A stretch of 64,000 nt of DNA from Vibrio sp. S9_S30 (GTDB lineage: Bacteria > Pseudomonadota > Gammaproteobacteria > Enterobacterales > Vibrionaceae): positions 124,001 to 188,000 of the forward strand of contig NZ_JAAUWT010000009.1 in the NCBI RefSeq assembly GCF_014694455.1, given 5' to 3'. The translations under genes and the position numbers were made by a program. Positions within the stretch are counted from its first letter, which is position 1, and every line of letters starts with the position of its first letter. Under the pieces are notes generated by a model that worked only from the letters and a program-made list of their open reading frames with translations, searched no databases and had not been told where the DNA came from. This document shows, piece by piece, positions 33,550 through 43,444 of this stretch.

Positions 33550-36213
33550 CTATCTTACAACATACTTAGATAGCCATTTCGCCATTGATTCACCGATATG
33601 CTGGTAACCGTCGCCACTGTAATGAATCTTGTGGAAATTCCATGCACTCAATCCAGGTGTCGTATAATCGTCTGTGCTGAACCACTGGTAATTCACATTA
33701 GAGTCAGCAAAAATCTCCTGTTGCTGCCGAACAACCGAAGAATATATACCAGCGTCTTTAATCCTACCGACCGAGACAGGAAGTGCCACCGAAAATGCTT
33801 CGTTTATTTTATTGACCATTATTTGAAGGTTTGCTGAATAATTATTGGCCAATGAAGCAGAGTGTCGGTCACCTTCTCCCTGCATCCAACCCAATCCAAG
33901 TAAGAAAGGTGCTTTTCCTGTTGATGCTATCGTTTTACAGCTATTGAGAGCAGCAGTCAGTAATGGATCAAGATACCCTGATGTCTTGATCCATTGCGTT
34001 ACGCTCGAACCGCCTGCGGCTACTTTTGCAATTTTAGAGGAGTTCATCAGACCGCGATCAATCATGTAGCGTGAAAATGGTGCTTCTGGTCCAGCGTAGG
34101 GGTACGGGGTCAACGCTGAAAATCGACCTTTTTCTGAATACCCAGCGAGGTTTGAGTTGGTGGTTCCATATCGTAATTCAATTGGATTGGAGTTCAGTCC
34201 GGGAATAAGGTTAACAAATGTGTTACTTTTAGCGTCCCAAATCTGGATATCCTCATGTTCTTTGCGAAACCTGTAGTCAAAAGCAGAGACATGTGACCAT
34301 CCAGACATATTGGATTGCCCTGCCAATAATGACAAATATTCGACCTCCGCGGCCAAGCCGAGATTGTCAACGCCTCCTGAGACCGTAATACCAGACACAA
34401 TTTGATCTTGCTTCTGGAGGCCCAAAACAGCTTGGCAAGTCGATTCTCCATTCAATGTAATATGAGCCGTATCCCCATCCGTTACGGGAATCCGTATTTC
34501 GATAGTCTCGTCTGAACTGTCTTTATGAAGAATGACTTGTCCTTCAGCAGTAAGGCTTTGCCCTTTACGCAATACCATACCGGGGGTATTGAATATGGCT
34601 GGCTTATTGTCTGTATCATCTAAGAGTACGACCACACCATAGTCACTCGCTAGTTCCACTGCTCGTTTAAACGTAACTGGAGCCTCTATTGTTCCTGGGT
34701 TGGTGTCTTCACCATATACAGCCGCATAAAAGATATTGCTGTCGGCTAGGTCTATTTTTGTTCCCAATGAAGGGGCGCCGAAATTGGATAGTAGATAAAC
34801 ACGGTCTTGGTAGGAATAGACTACCCAGTCATGTTTTTTCGCTAAAATCTCGACATTGACCACTTTCTTTTCTCGTTGCCACTGGACCGTCTTGCCAACA
34901 GAAATTTCCTGACCAGAAAGCTGGATAGGGCTAGAGGAATGGTCCGCCGAAACGGAATATATATTCTTGCTTATTTTTTTTAGACTTACGACATATTGAT
35001 AAGACTCATTTTTTTCTTCAAACGATATTAAACTGCCATCGGAATATTCATCTATTCTTTTGCTAAGCATGTAATCAATATTGTTATCATCAGACAATAT
35101 AATGTCGGTATCATTCACATATCGCACTGTTCCAGGTTGCGTGTTTCCATCACTATCAACAATGTATATTGGTTTTCCCAATTCAATAACATTGCCAATG
35201 ACTGATTTTCCGAGTGAGGTGTCTAGTGACGAAATAGTGAATGAGGAAGACTGACTATTCCAATCACCTTCGTATACTTGTGAATATTCCCTATGTTCTT
35301 CAGTATTTTCATAGCTTCTAAAATTAAGTGTACTATCGGTCGTGATTTCCGTGTTTCTACTTAACATATAAAATAAATGACGATATTGATAAATAATAGC
35401 GTCAGGGGAAATCGCGAGCAGTTTTATACGTTCAGTTCGACTTCCTTGCTTCCATTTTGCTATTGCGTCTTTATTGTTTTCCTCAATGGTTATCGTTATT
35501 TCAGAAGTCGTGTGCGATGGAGAGTCAGAAGTAAACGCATTCTCTGAGCTATTCCAGACTCCTCGGGTTACTTTGTTATAAATAACATTTCCGCCTTTTA
35601 CGAGTGCCAGTGACTCTCTCTGTGAAAGCTCGTGATTTGTTAACGCGTATGCTTTCCCCTGATAGCGATAAACGATTGCATGATCGTCAATTTCTAAAAT
35701 GGTGACTCTTATATCCCCTATATCTGAGGACGCAATTGATGCGGAAGAGTTCGGTAGAAAAACGGAATCTGTTATGTTTGATTGGGTAGGCGATGAGGCA
35801 TACGTTGCCTTGAAAGTTAATGAGTTAGGGTCCCAGCTTCCTAATGTTACGTGTGTAAAACTCTTTTCTAATGATTGATATAACCCCTCCGATGGGAGCT
35901 CTTTTGTGGAGAGAAAATACTGTTCGTCTGAATCTTTAAATAGGATGACCCCTTGATTATGTGGTTGTACATACGTTGAAGTCGTATCTGTCCCTGAGTT
36001 GCTTAGTGTTACGGGTGTAAAGGGTTTGAAGTTATATTTACTGGTTAGATTATAATCACCTTCTTGAATGTGTGAGCCAACGGATATTGTTTTTTCAATC
36101 GGGTCCCATTTTGCTTGATATAAATGTTTGTAATCTAATGCGTTAACATTTATCGATATGACACTTAATGATAAAAGTGCACTGGATATTAATATTGGTT
36201 TCATCTTTTTCAC
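33550..36213 (-). CDS. secreted SASA/CE6-type esterase with repeat-rich N-terminus
   Basis: An 887-residue exported protein. A signal peptide (about 1-25) is followed by about five copies of a roughly 95-residue module, each ending in a motif like YRYQGKAYALTN, YQYRHLFYMLSRN or YSYQDRVYLLSN. A short DUF1565-like stretch (YGEDTNPGTIEAPVTFKRAV, about 493-512) comes next. The C-terminal SGNH-type esterase domain of the SASA/carbohydrate-esterase-6 family has the nucleophile in LLAGQSNMSGWS, a GWMQGEGD block, and the His in HKIHYSGDGYQHIG. Such domains remove acetyl groups from sialic acid or xylan. The repeats are probably surface-attachment or glycan-binding; their family was not recognised. 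Confidence 0.75.
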   Translation of the reverse strand: MKKMKPILISSALLSLSVISINVNALDYKHLYQAKWDPIEKTISVGSHIQEGDYNLTSKYNFKPFTPVTLSNSGTDTTSTYVQPHNQGVILFKDSDEQYFLSTKELPSEGLYQSLEKSFTHVTLGSWDPNSLTFKATYASSPTQSNITDSVFLPNSSASIASSDIGDIRVTILEIDDHAIVYRYQGKAYALTNHELSQRESLALVKGGNVIYNKVTRGVWNSSENAFTSDSPSHTTSEITITIEENNKDAIAKWKQGSRTERIKLLAISPDAIIYQYRHLFYMLSRNTEITTDSTLNFRSYENTEEHREYSQVYEGDWNSQSSSFTISSLDTSLGKSVIGNVIELGKPIYIVDSDGNTQPGTVRYVNDTDIILSDDNNIDYMLSKRIDEYSDGSLISFEEKNESYQYVVSLKKISKNIYSVSADHSSSPIQLSGQEISVGKTVQWQREKKVVNVEILAKKHDWVVYSYQDRVYLLSNFGAPSLGTKIDLADSNIFYAAVYGEDTNPGTIEAPVTFKRAVELASDYGVVVLLDDTDNKPAIFNTPGMVLRKGQSLTAEGQVILHKDSSDETIEIRIPVTDGDTAHITLNGESTCQAVLGLQKQDQIVSGITVSGGVDNLGLAAEVEYLSLLAGQSNMSGWSHVSAFDYRFRKEHEDIQIWDAKSNTFVNLIPGLNSNPIELRYGTTNSNLAGYSEKGRFSALTPYPYAGPEAPFSRYMIDRGLMNSSKIAKVAAGGSSVTQWIKTSGYLDPLLTAALNSCKTIASTGKAPFLLGLGWMQGEGDRHSASLANNYSANLQIMVNKINEAFSVALPVSVGRIKDAGIYSSVVRQQQEIFADSNVNYQWFSTDDYTTPGLSAWNFHKIHYSGDGYQHIGESMAKWLSKYVVR

Positions 36214-36550
36214 GTTCCATAATGTAAGTTGTATAATCTGCCAGCCTGACCTAACAAGCTAAAATAATGCAATAGAGTAACAACCCCCTGACGGCTTCTT
36301 TGAATCAAGACGCTCTTTTTCCATTCTTCGAATTCAAACGAAGATGGTGACGTTTGTAAATATCAGGCAGCCATTGCCATTTTTAAACGACTTCTGGCTG
36401 CTTGATATCTAGATCCCTTTCTTTTCCGGAAAATAATCTCCGTGCTTAAATGAATGAAATATTATCTTTCGATGTCGTTCATCCATTGATGCTTTTTCTC
36501 GGATACTGTCACAAAAGACCATTGGTTTCTTTTTCTGCACTGTCTTATGG
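36214..36550. other. intergenic stretch with a long inverted repeat
   Basis: Between two large minus-strand genes. ATATCAGGCAGCC (36360-36372) pairs with GGCTGCTTGATAT (36396-36408) with one G-T wobble and a 23-nt loop, possibly ending the upstream transcript. No gene found. Confidence 0.5.
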
Positions 36551-39500
36551 TTATGTAATAAAGACACCGTAGTTTGCAGTCGAAGCTGCGCCGCCGAGGG
36601 TGACGTGTTCTCCTGCATTGACATGCATTCTATACAAGTCGAAAAAAAACGTGTTGTTTATGTCAATCTGAGTGGATGAATACTTTTCCCACGCGCTATC
36701 AAGCAGCCAAGAAGGGACATTGGTTGTACGTGCATCAAAGGCGACCCAAACCCAACCATCGACATCAACACTGAAGTTAACCAAGTTATTATTGGTTCTG
36801 GCTTTGTCTCCATTCGCGGTTTGTAGATAAGGGACACCCGTTAAAAATGCAGGAAGTTGTCTCCAAACATAGTTGCGGTCGGTATACAGTTTGGTATTCG
36901 TTGCTGTACTGGAAACCCACTGGTAGTTCAGTGTTGAGTCAACGGTTAAGTACTCGTTGAGATTTGCGACCGACAGTTCTCTTCGTGTGAGAAATACGCC
37001 ATAGTTTGTGTTTGAGGCCGCGCCACCTAAAGTGACGCGATCTCGAGCATTGGCTTTCATTCTATACAAGTCGAAAAAGAACGTGTTGTCTATATCAATC
37101 TGAGTAGAAGGATATTTTTCCCACGCACTATCGAGCAGCCAAGAAGGGACATTGGTTGTACGTGCATCAAAAGCGACCCAAACCCAGCTATCTTCTTCCA
37201 CACTAAAGTTGAGCAGGTTATTACTGGTATTACTTTTGTCTGCATTGGCGGTTTGGAGATAAGGAACACCTGTCAGAAATTCTGGTAGCTGCCTCCAAAC
37301 GTATTTGCGGTCGGTATACAGCCTTGTATTCGTTGCGGTGCTCGTTACCCATTTGTAGTTAAGGTTTGAGTTAACACTCAACCCCCGCTCTTGCTCAATT
37401 TGTTTCAAATACTCAGCAATCTGACCTTTTTCGGCTTCTGAGAAGGCTTGCCCTGTGTGGGATTCGGTTAAGGTGTCTTCTAAGGTAGCAGCCGAACCAT
37501 CATGGAAATAGGGTGCGGTATTCCAAACGCCGAGCAGTGTTGGCGTGTCAAACCCTACACCTTCAAGCGAAGCGCCTATACCTAAACCTGAACCTTCGTT
37601 AATCGTTCCTACATCATGCTTTTTCCCGTCTCGGAAGTCAGTGCCACTATGGCAGTTGACACATCCGCGGGAATCGAACAAGGCTTTCCCTGCCATGGCC
37701 ACTTCTGTTAGGTTTCTGTTTACCCGATATGGGCTCATGGGGGCGTTGGTCAGAGAGGCAACATACGCGGCCAAATTGTCCAAGTCCTGACTTAGCCCTG
37801 CTTTTACGACAGATCCAAGTGGCTCTTTGCTTCTTTGGTAGTCGGCGTCGCTCATCAGCCCTGTGCCAGAAAACACTTCACGGATCTGATTTTCAAAGTC
37901 TTGAACTTCATCAAAGTTGGCTGTCCAGTGAAGGAGACCGTGCTTCATTCCGGCTCTTCCCAAAAGAGACGGGGTATTACGCAACCCTTCGCCAATTTGA
38001 GTCATGTCCCAAGTACGGCCATCATTTCGCCCTTCAAAGTGACATGAGGCGCAAGACACATACCCGTCAAGAGCAAATCTGAGATCAGAGGAGTAGAAGC
38101 TTTTCTTTCCTTCTAGAACCGGATCCGAGAGCGTTTCAGATGTAACGGTTGAAGCATGATAGAGCTCGTACATTGCATTTGATTGACCAGATAGGAGACC
38201 GGCTATATCCACAGCCGTACTGCTGCGACCAAGGAAGTTATGGGTAAACAGGCGAGTGTTACCTGTAAGAACCAGTCCTTGAGGGGCTTCTTGAGTATCG
38301 GCAGTCGAAATTAGGGCATGGGTTTTACTGTCTCTTGCTTCAACAATATTATTTCCTTGGAAAGAGACAAAATAGACATCCCCATATTGAGAGTGTGTGA
38401 CATAACTCGGCAGCTCTCTGTTATCGAAATCGATGCGTCTTGAAAGGTTTTCTTCTCCCGTTGCCAGATCAATGACAGAAACGATTGAACGTACCGTGTT
38501 CTGAAAATCAAGTGGCTGTCCATCTCGGAATTCACCACGAGCGATGTTGGCCTTTAGCGAGCTGACAAACAGCTCTGTTCCCTGAGGGTTAATGGATATA
38601 GACGACAAATAATTCGGCAGACCACGTCCGCTTGCTTCGGTATCGGGTGTTGGATCAAAGGCTAACGTAATCACTTCAACCTTTTCCAAATCATTCACCT
38701 GGACTTTGGCGACACGTCCTGCATCGTCATCACTGATAAACTGTGTTACGTAGGCATATTCCCCATTGCCATCTACGGCGAGTGCTCTAGCGCTTTTTAT
38801 CACTGGCTGGCGATCTACGATGACACCGGACGCGTTCAGTCTCAGTAGCTCACCAGTGCCTTGCAAAGAGACCAGAACTTCTTCACTTTGAGGAATGCGC
38901 ACTAACGCAGCAGGTAACGTTTGATCGGGCAACATAATGTCGTCGTCTTTGAGCCCAGTGGTTGGATTGATTCTAGAAATCGTTGCACTGAGTCGATTCA
39001 GCACCCAAAGCTGACCACTAGATGTTTGAATGATAGAGACTGGCTTTTCTCCAACTTTGGTCTCCCAAAGGGATTGCCCTGTAATTTTAGAGAGAGAGGT
39101 CACCGAATTGTTATCGGGGTTGACCTTCACAATCGCTGAGCTCATTGCGCCAGATACTTTTGCTTCAATGATCGTGGCAGACTGAGTGGGAGCATAAGCC
39201 GTAGGTTCACCATAAACCACTTGTATGGCACTGCAGTTCGTTAAACCAGCATCGTTTCTTACACTTAACTTGATGGGGTAACGACCAGCTTCGGAGTAGG
39301 CATGAGTCATAGAGGCTGAGTTAGCATCCATGGGCGTTTGTGCCGTTCCATCACCGAATGACCAAGCATACTCGACGCTTTGTGTCGAGGTAACGTGGCT
39401 GGCAAATGAGGCGGTGCTGTTTACTTGTATGGGCGCAACTTCATTGATAGTGCAAAGTGGAAGGTCGATTGGCACTTCGCGCGCTTTTGCTGCCACGATA

Positions 39501-41341
39501 TAATTGGTGCTTGAGCCATTCGAACCGCCGTTAAGCGCACCACCAAGTGATACGTTGCCCGAGTTCAGCGCTTTGTGATAGATATTAAAATTCCACGTGC
39601 TTCCGTCTGTTATTCCAAAGGAAACATGATCAGAAAGCTTGGTGTAGCTCTCATCAAGCCAAGTCGGTAACGAGGTCGCGCGCGCATCAAACATTACGTA
39701 GAAATCGGTAGCACGATTCATTGATAGCGAAAGATATTCGGTATTCGAGTTCGCTTTATCGCCATTTCTGGTTTTCACTAAAGTGGCGCCATTAAGATAC
39801 TGGGGCACGGACTTGAACACATAATTCCTATCGACATAGACCTCCTCAGAAACCGCCACTCGCTGAGAGTCGTCTGCGGAAGAGGGGCTTAGGATATCAA
39901 GAATTGACCCCGTGTGGCTTAACGAACCCCCGTTACCTGTTGTTAGCGTAGCTTCGAATCTTGGGGACGGATTGCCTACGTAATCTTTGATTCCTTCAAC
40001 AATCACGGTATATCGAGTATTCGGCTGTAACGCTTCGTTTGGGGTAAAGTTTACAATCCCAGCTTTCACTGAGTATTTTCCCGCAATTGGCTGGTTGGAA
40101 TCGTCGGCAATGACCGCAAAGGTGTTTTGGTTCACCGATGAGAAATCGACACTGTCACTCATGGATAACCCAATTCTGGAAGTCAGCGGTAACGAATTAG
40201 AACCAGACGCTGGATGCATCCAGTCAACTTTAGGCGGAAGCGTGTCCGGTTGAGTATCGTGAACAAACAGACCACTCCCACCATTATGATCATTTCCAGC
40301 AAAGACAAGATTACCTAACACCTCAGCGAAGTCTTCGTCTCTCTTATACATTCTGGTTGTCATGGCTTCACCAACGGCGGCGCCGCGTGCTAGGTCGTAT
40401 TTTACAGCCCCAGTGGAAACGCCACTGAAAAAATAACCATCTTGATAGGTGCCGTAACCACCACGGTTGTTGATCAAGCGTGATGTTGAAAAGGTGTCGG
40501 CCAAAACACCGTCATGAGTGATTCGATGGGCGGTGACGCTTCCGCCGCTTAGGTTAGAAGTGAATAAATACCCAGATGAAAACGTAGAGCTGTAGCCGGC
40601 TGCCGTGTTGAAGGATTCAATTAATAATGGGTTTTCAGGATTGGAAATATTTAAGGAAGCACCCTGATTGGAGGCTGGTACGGTCCCTATAAGGAGGTTC
40701 CCGATGGCATGTGGCATGCCCATATTCGTATTCCCCATTTCCGAGGGAGACAGGGTTTTTACATGCTCGTAATCTAAGTTGTCGTCTATCTTGACAACAA
40801 TGATCCCTAAGTCGGTTGCACCGAGGTACAGATAGGGGGGTTGCCAAGCCAAAGACCATGAACCTAAATACCCAGACTTAGTGATTTCGGGAATCTGAAT
40901 GTTTTTGGCCATGGTAACGTTGGCTGGATCGGTGACGTCCCAAATCTGCGCCCCTTTCATCGCCGTCATAATCAACAGATCTCTTGGGCTTCCGTCGATC
41001 GTATAGGATCTGGATAGCGCAAATCCGTGGGGCTCTTTTAACCAATGTGTATCATCATTATCGTATGAATATTTTAGAACAGGGGCTCTTGGATCACTGA
41101 CATCCCAAAACTCGATGCCCCCATCCTGATAATTGCCTCCACCATCCGATGAGTAGAGTACCATTAAGTAGCCGTTCACCATGGCAATACGACCATGCCC
41201 TAGATCCGATTCTAAAAGTGAGACTTGCTTGTAATGCTCATTTGTTGAATAGGTTAGATTTCCTAAACCTGGTCCGTTTTCAGCCCGCACATTCATATGA
41301 GCCAAAAGAAAGAATATTCCAGTGTATATAATGGTTTTCAT
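36551..41341 (-). CDS. giant secreted propeller / Ig / PKD / dihaem-cytochrome fusion protein
   Basis: A 1596-residue exported protein. In order: signal peptide (about 1-20); LVIVD-type beta-propeller (about 25-365); Ig-like domain (about 370-470); a first copy of an unnamed module (about 497-620, VYVDRNYVFKSVPQYLNG); PKD domain (about 630-715, WSFGDGTAQT); a second beta-propeller (about 720-1060); a dihaem cytochrome-c-peroxidase-like region with CASCH (1097-1101) and CVNCH (1227-1231); then two tandem copies of the module (1327-1470 and 1471-1596, each with YVWRQLP and LTGVPYLQTAN). Two CXXCH haem sites joined to propellers suggest a surface or periplasmic redox enzyme; substrate unknown. 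It lies 45 nt after the SMP-30-like gene in the same direction. Confidence 0.8.
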   Translation of the reverse strand: MKTIIYTGIFFLLAHMNVRAENGPGLGNLTYSTNEHYKQVSLLESDLGHGRIAMVNGYLMVLYSSDGGGNYQDGGIEFWDVSDPRAPVLKYSYDNDDTHWLKEPHGFALSRSYTIDGSPRDLLIMTAMKGAQIWDVTDPANVTMAKNIQIPEITKSGYLGSWSLAWQPPYLYLGATDLGIIVVKIDDNLDYEHVKTLSPSEMGNTNMGMPHAIGNLLIGTVPASNQGASLNISNPENPLLIESFNTAAGYSSTFSSGYLFTSNLSGGSVTAHRITHDGVLADTFSTSRLINNRGGYGTYQDGYFFSGVSTGAVKYDLARGAAVGEAMTTRMYKRDEDFAEVLGNLVFAGNDHNGGSGLFVHDTQPDTLPPKVDWMHPASGSNSLPLTSRIGLSMSDSVDFSSVNQNTFAVIADDSNQPIAGKYSVKAGIVNFTPNEALQPNTRYTVIVEGIKDYVGNPSPRFEATLTTGNGGSLSHTGSILDILSPSSADDSQRVAVSEEVYVDRNYVFKSVPQYLNGATLVKTRNGDKANSNTEYLSLSMNRATDFYVMFDARATSLPTWLDESYTKLSDHVSFGITDGSTWNFNIYHKALNSGNVSLGGALNGGSNGSSTNYIVAAKAREVPIDLPLCTINEVAPIQVNSTASFASHVTSTQSVEYAWSFGDGTAQTPMDANSASMTHAYSEAGRYPIKLSVRNDAGLTNCSAIQVVYGEPTAYAPTQSATIIEAKVSGAMSSAIVKVNPDNNSVTSLSKITGQSLWETKVGEKPVSIIQTSSGQLWVLNRLSATISRINPTTGLKDDDIMLPDQTLPAALVRIPQSEEVLVSLQGTGELLRLNASGVIVDRQPVIKSARALAVDGNGEYAYVTQFISDDDAGRVAKVQVNDLEKVEVITLAFDPTPDTEASGRGLPNYLSSISINPQGTELFVSSLKANIARGEFRDGQPLDFQNTVRSIVSVIDLATGEENLSRRIDFDNRELPSYVTHSQYGDVYFVSFQGNNIVEARDSKTHALISTADTQEAPQGLVLTGNTRLFTHNFLGRSSTAVDIAGLLSGQSNAMYELYHASTVTSETLSDPVLEGKKSFYSSDLRFALDGYVSCASCHFEGRNDGRTWDMTQIGEGLRNTPSLLGRAGMKHGLLHWTANFDEVQDFENQIREVFSGTGLMSDADYQRSKEPLGSVVKAGLSQDLDNLAAYVASLTNAPMSPYRVNRNLTEVAMAGKALFDSRGCVNCHSGTDFRDGKKHDVGTINEGSGLGIGASLEGVGFDTPTLLGVWNTAPYFHDGSAATLEDTLTESHTGQAFSEAEKGQIAEYLKQIEQERGLSVNSNLNYKWVTSTATNTRLYTDRKYVWRQLPEFLTGVPYLQTANADKSNTSNNLLNFSVEEDSWVWVAFDARTTNVPSWLLDSAWEKYPSTQIDIDNTFFFDLYRMKANARDRVTLGGAASNTNYGVFLTRRELSVANLNEYLTVDSTLNYQWVSSTATNTKLYTDRNYVWRQLPAFLTGVPYLQTANGDKARTNNNLVNFSVDVDGWVWVAFDARTTNVPSWLLDSAWEKYSSTQIDINNTFFFDLYRMHVNAGEHVTLGGAASTANYGVFIT
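36554..37363 (-). repeat. tandem 432-bp repeat at the 3' end of the giant gene
   Basis: Two adjacent units, 37363-36932 and 36931-36554 (second one shorter), are near-identical in long stretches and encode the 144-residue module twice. A third, more divergent protein copy lies near residues 497-620. Confidence 0.88.
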
Positions 41342-41386
41342 TTTTTGTTCCTCATTAAATTATTTTCAATATTTAATTGAGAAAAA

Positions 41387-42334
41387 TTAATCCAATTTAA
41401 GCTCAATAATATTAAATGGGTGAGTTGCTTTGGAACAACTTCCCTCTTTTTTCCAATAATTTTCCCCTTGAGTCGACGTGACGTATACGTTATTCGAGAT
41501 AGGAACAAAAGTGGCAGGGGAAGGAATATTATCCGCAATAACTTCGACTTCACCCGTTTTAATATCGATAGCGTTAAATTTTCCTTGATTACCCTTTTCA
41601 ATGGCACCCAGTCGACCATCAGGTAAGAATCGGATTCCATCCGCATTGAATTTTCGGCTCAGAGGTAATAAATTCACGTCCCCTTTATTCCCGTCTTCAT
41701 TGATGCCGATAGAGAAAATTTCACCTGTTTTTTGGTTGGTGACAAACAGTACGTCTTGGGTATTATTTAGCTCAATGCCATTCAGTGTCCAAAGGCGATC
41801 GGATAGCTTTCCGCCGATAGCCCAAACGGATATTGTATTACCATCATACTTTAATATCCGACCATGATATGAGTCAGTAGCATAGATATTTCCTTTATCG
41901 TCAGATACTAAGTCATTACAAAAGCCACCACCTGGAAAATCGACTTTTTGAATAGGGGTGCCTTTTTCAAGGTCAAAGAGGTGAATGGCGGTAGGCTTGC
42001 TTCCGTCAAAACGACCATCACCAACGTTTTTGTGAATAATGCCAGGGTCAGCTGAGCAGGCAAGCAGGCGGTTATTGCTTTCATCAACGTAGACACCAAG
42101 CGTTGACACGAGTCCATTGGTATTGGGTTTGATAAATTCTTTACCTGTTTTCGCTCCGGCTTCAATCCTCAATATGCTGCCTTGCTGCATTGAGCCCACG
42201 TACATCGTGCCATCAGATTTGGCTGAGATCCCTTCCGGGAAAATACATTCACCCTCTAAGGATATATCGGCAAAAGCTTGAGCTTGATGAAAGAAAAGAG
42301 AGGCAAGTACAATGTGAAAATATTTTAATTTCAT
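41387..42334 (-). CDS. exported SMP-30/NHL-type beta-propeller protein
   Basis: A 315-residue protein with a signal peptide (about 1-22) followed by a six-bladed propeller of the SMP-30/gluconolactonase type (FPEGISAKSDGTMYVGSM, FCNDLVSDDKGNIYATDS, LNGIELNNTQDVLFV). Acidic metal-binding residues at the ends of the FPEG and LNGIELNN blades fit the family. It could be a lactonase or a binding protein. It lies between the Gfo/Idh/MocA gene (25 nt) and the giant cytochrome fusion (45 nt), so the three may form one operon acting on an oxidised sugar. Confidence 0.78.
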   Translation of the reverse strand: MKLKYFHIVLASLFFHQAQAFADISLEGECIFPEGISAKSDGTMYVGSMQQGSILRIEAGAKTGKEFIKPNTNGLVSTLGVYVDESNNRLLACSADPGIIHKNVGDGRFDGSKPTAIHLFDLEKGTPIQKVDFPGGGFCNDLVSDDKGNIYATDSYHGRILKYDGNTISVWAIGGKLSDRLWTLNGIELNNTQDVLFVTNQKTGEIFSIGINEDGNKGDVNLLPLSRKFNADGIRFLPDGRLGAIEKGNQGKFNAIDIKTGEVEVIADNIPSPATFVPISNNVYVTSTQGENYWKKEGSCSKATHPFNIIELKLD

Positions 42335-42359
42335 TGCGAATCCTTTTGCTATTAATTAA

Positions 42360-43364
42360 TCATTTAAAGTGCACTAATTTTTCATACACACTTTCGACAA
42401 GCCTTAACGTTTCTAAATTTGAATGAGCCGAAGTCTCAAATTCTTTTCCACTTATTAAGCAGTCAACAAAATGCTGAGTGGCTAAGTGGAAAGGAATTGA
42501 ATATTCATTTTCTATTTTTTCAGTCCTGTCAGTGTCTCTTTTTGATAAAGTGACATGATGATTAGTAATGACAGCCCTCCCTTCCTCTCCCATTATTTCT
42601 AGCTTGTCTTCAGGTAAAGAAGGAGAGCCCGCTGCCGCAAAACTTCCGTCTAAACTAATAAGCGTATTATCCTCGCTAGAAAATAAAATTAATGCGGTGT
42701 CTTCTCCAGATAAATCTGTGGTATTTAAATTCGTAGCAGAGGAATAGATAACGCTTAGTTTTCCAAATAAGCTTGCCAACACATCTATGTGATGGATAAG
42801 CGATTCAAATATAAGAAGCAATACAAATTCAGATAAATAGGGCTGACGCATTAAATAAAAAGGAAGAGCGTCGCTATCCTTTCTAAAATATCCGCTACTA
42901 CGGACGGTTAAATTGACTCTTTTTATTCTGCCTAACTCACCACTTTCAAGTATTTGTTTGGCCTTCTGGAAATGCGGTTTAAACCGTGTGTTTTCGTGTA
43001 CCATCACACGAGCCTTTCCATCGCAGTAGTTGCAAAGCTCTTCGGCTAACTTAGCCGTGGGTGTTAAGGGTTTTTGGCAAATAACATCAATGCCTTCGTT
43101 TACACACAATTTCGTCAAAAACGCATGGGTTTCTACTGGAGTGATAATGTCTACAGCGTCCAAATGTTCATTTTTCAGCATGTCCTCTACGCGCTCATAA
43201 ATGGCGGGAATACCAAAAGCGTCGGCTTTTGCCTTGGCGTTCTCCTGATTCACATCGGTGATCGCTACCACGTTTGCTTCCGAGCATTGACGCCACGCTT
43301 GCAAATGGAATTCAGAGATCGCGCCAGCACCAATGATCCCAATCTGGAGTTTACTGTTGTTCAT
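42360..43364 (-). CDS. Gfo/Idh/MocA-family oxidoreductase
   Basis: A 334-residue NAD(P)-dependent sugar or inositol dehydrogenase-like protein. The N-terminal Rossmann fold has GIIGAGAISEFHLQAW (about 9-24). The catalytic Lys lies in CQKPLTPT (about 95-102), where Gln replaces the usual Glu of the EKP motif. A C-terminal alpha/beta substrate domain follows. No signal peptide, so cytoplasmic. The gene leads a minus-strand run of four genes that continues into the propeller and giant cytochrome proteins. The adjacent TRAP binding-protein gene is separated by a terminator, so it is probably a different transcript. Confidence 0.85.
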   Translation of the reverse strand: MNNSKLQIGIIGAGAISEFHLQAWRQCSEANVVAITDVNQENAKAKADAFGIPAIYERVEDMLKNEHLDAVDIITPVETHAFLTKLCVNEGIDVICQKPLTPTAKLAEELCNYCDGKARVMVHENTRFKPHFQKAKQILESGELGRIKRVNLTVRSSGYFRKDSDALPFYLMRQPYLSEFVLLLIFESLIHHIDVLASLFGKLSVIYSSATNLNTTDLSGEDTALILFSSEDNTLISLDGSFAAAGSPSLPEDKLEIMGEEGRAVITNHHVTLSKRDTDRTEKIENEYSIPFHLATQHFVDCLISGKEFETSAHSNLETLRLVESVYEKLVHFK

Positions 43365-43382
43365 GTGTTTACCTTGATTTGT

Positions 43383-43428
43383 AAAAATTAAGTCACTTCA
43401 AAACTCAACACGGTGAGCTTTGAAGTGA
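43383..43428 (-). terminator. intrinsic terminator of the TRAP binding-protein gene
   Basis: On the minus strand a stem of 10 bp, one mismatch and 4 bp (arms 43393-43407 and 43414-43428) is followed by a U-rich tract (43383-43388 read from the other strand). Confidence 0.82.
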
Positions 43429-43444
43429 TACAGCTGTTTATGCA

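Noticed and set aside
36409..36624. Minus-strand frame at the end of the giant gene
   Set aside because: It overlaps the true 3' end in another frame and has no ribosome-binding site.
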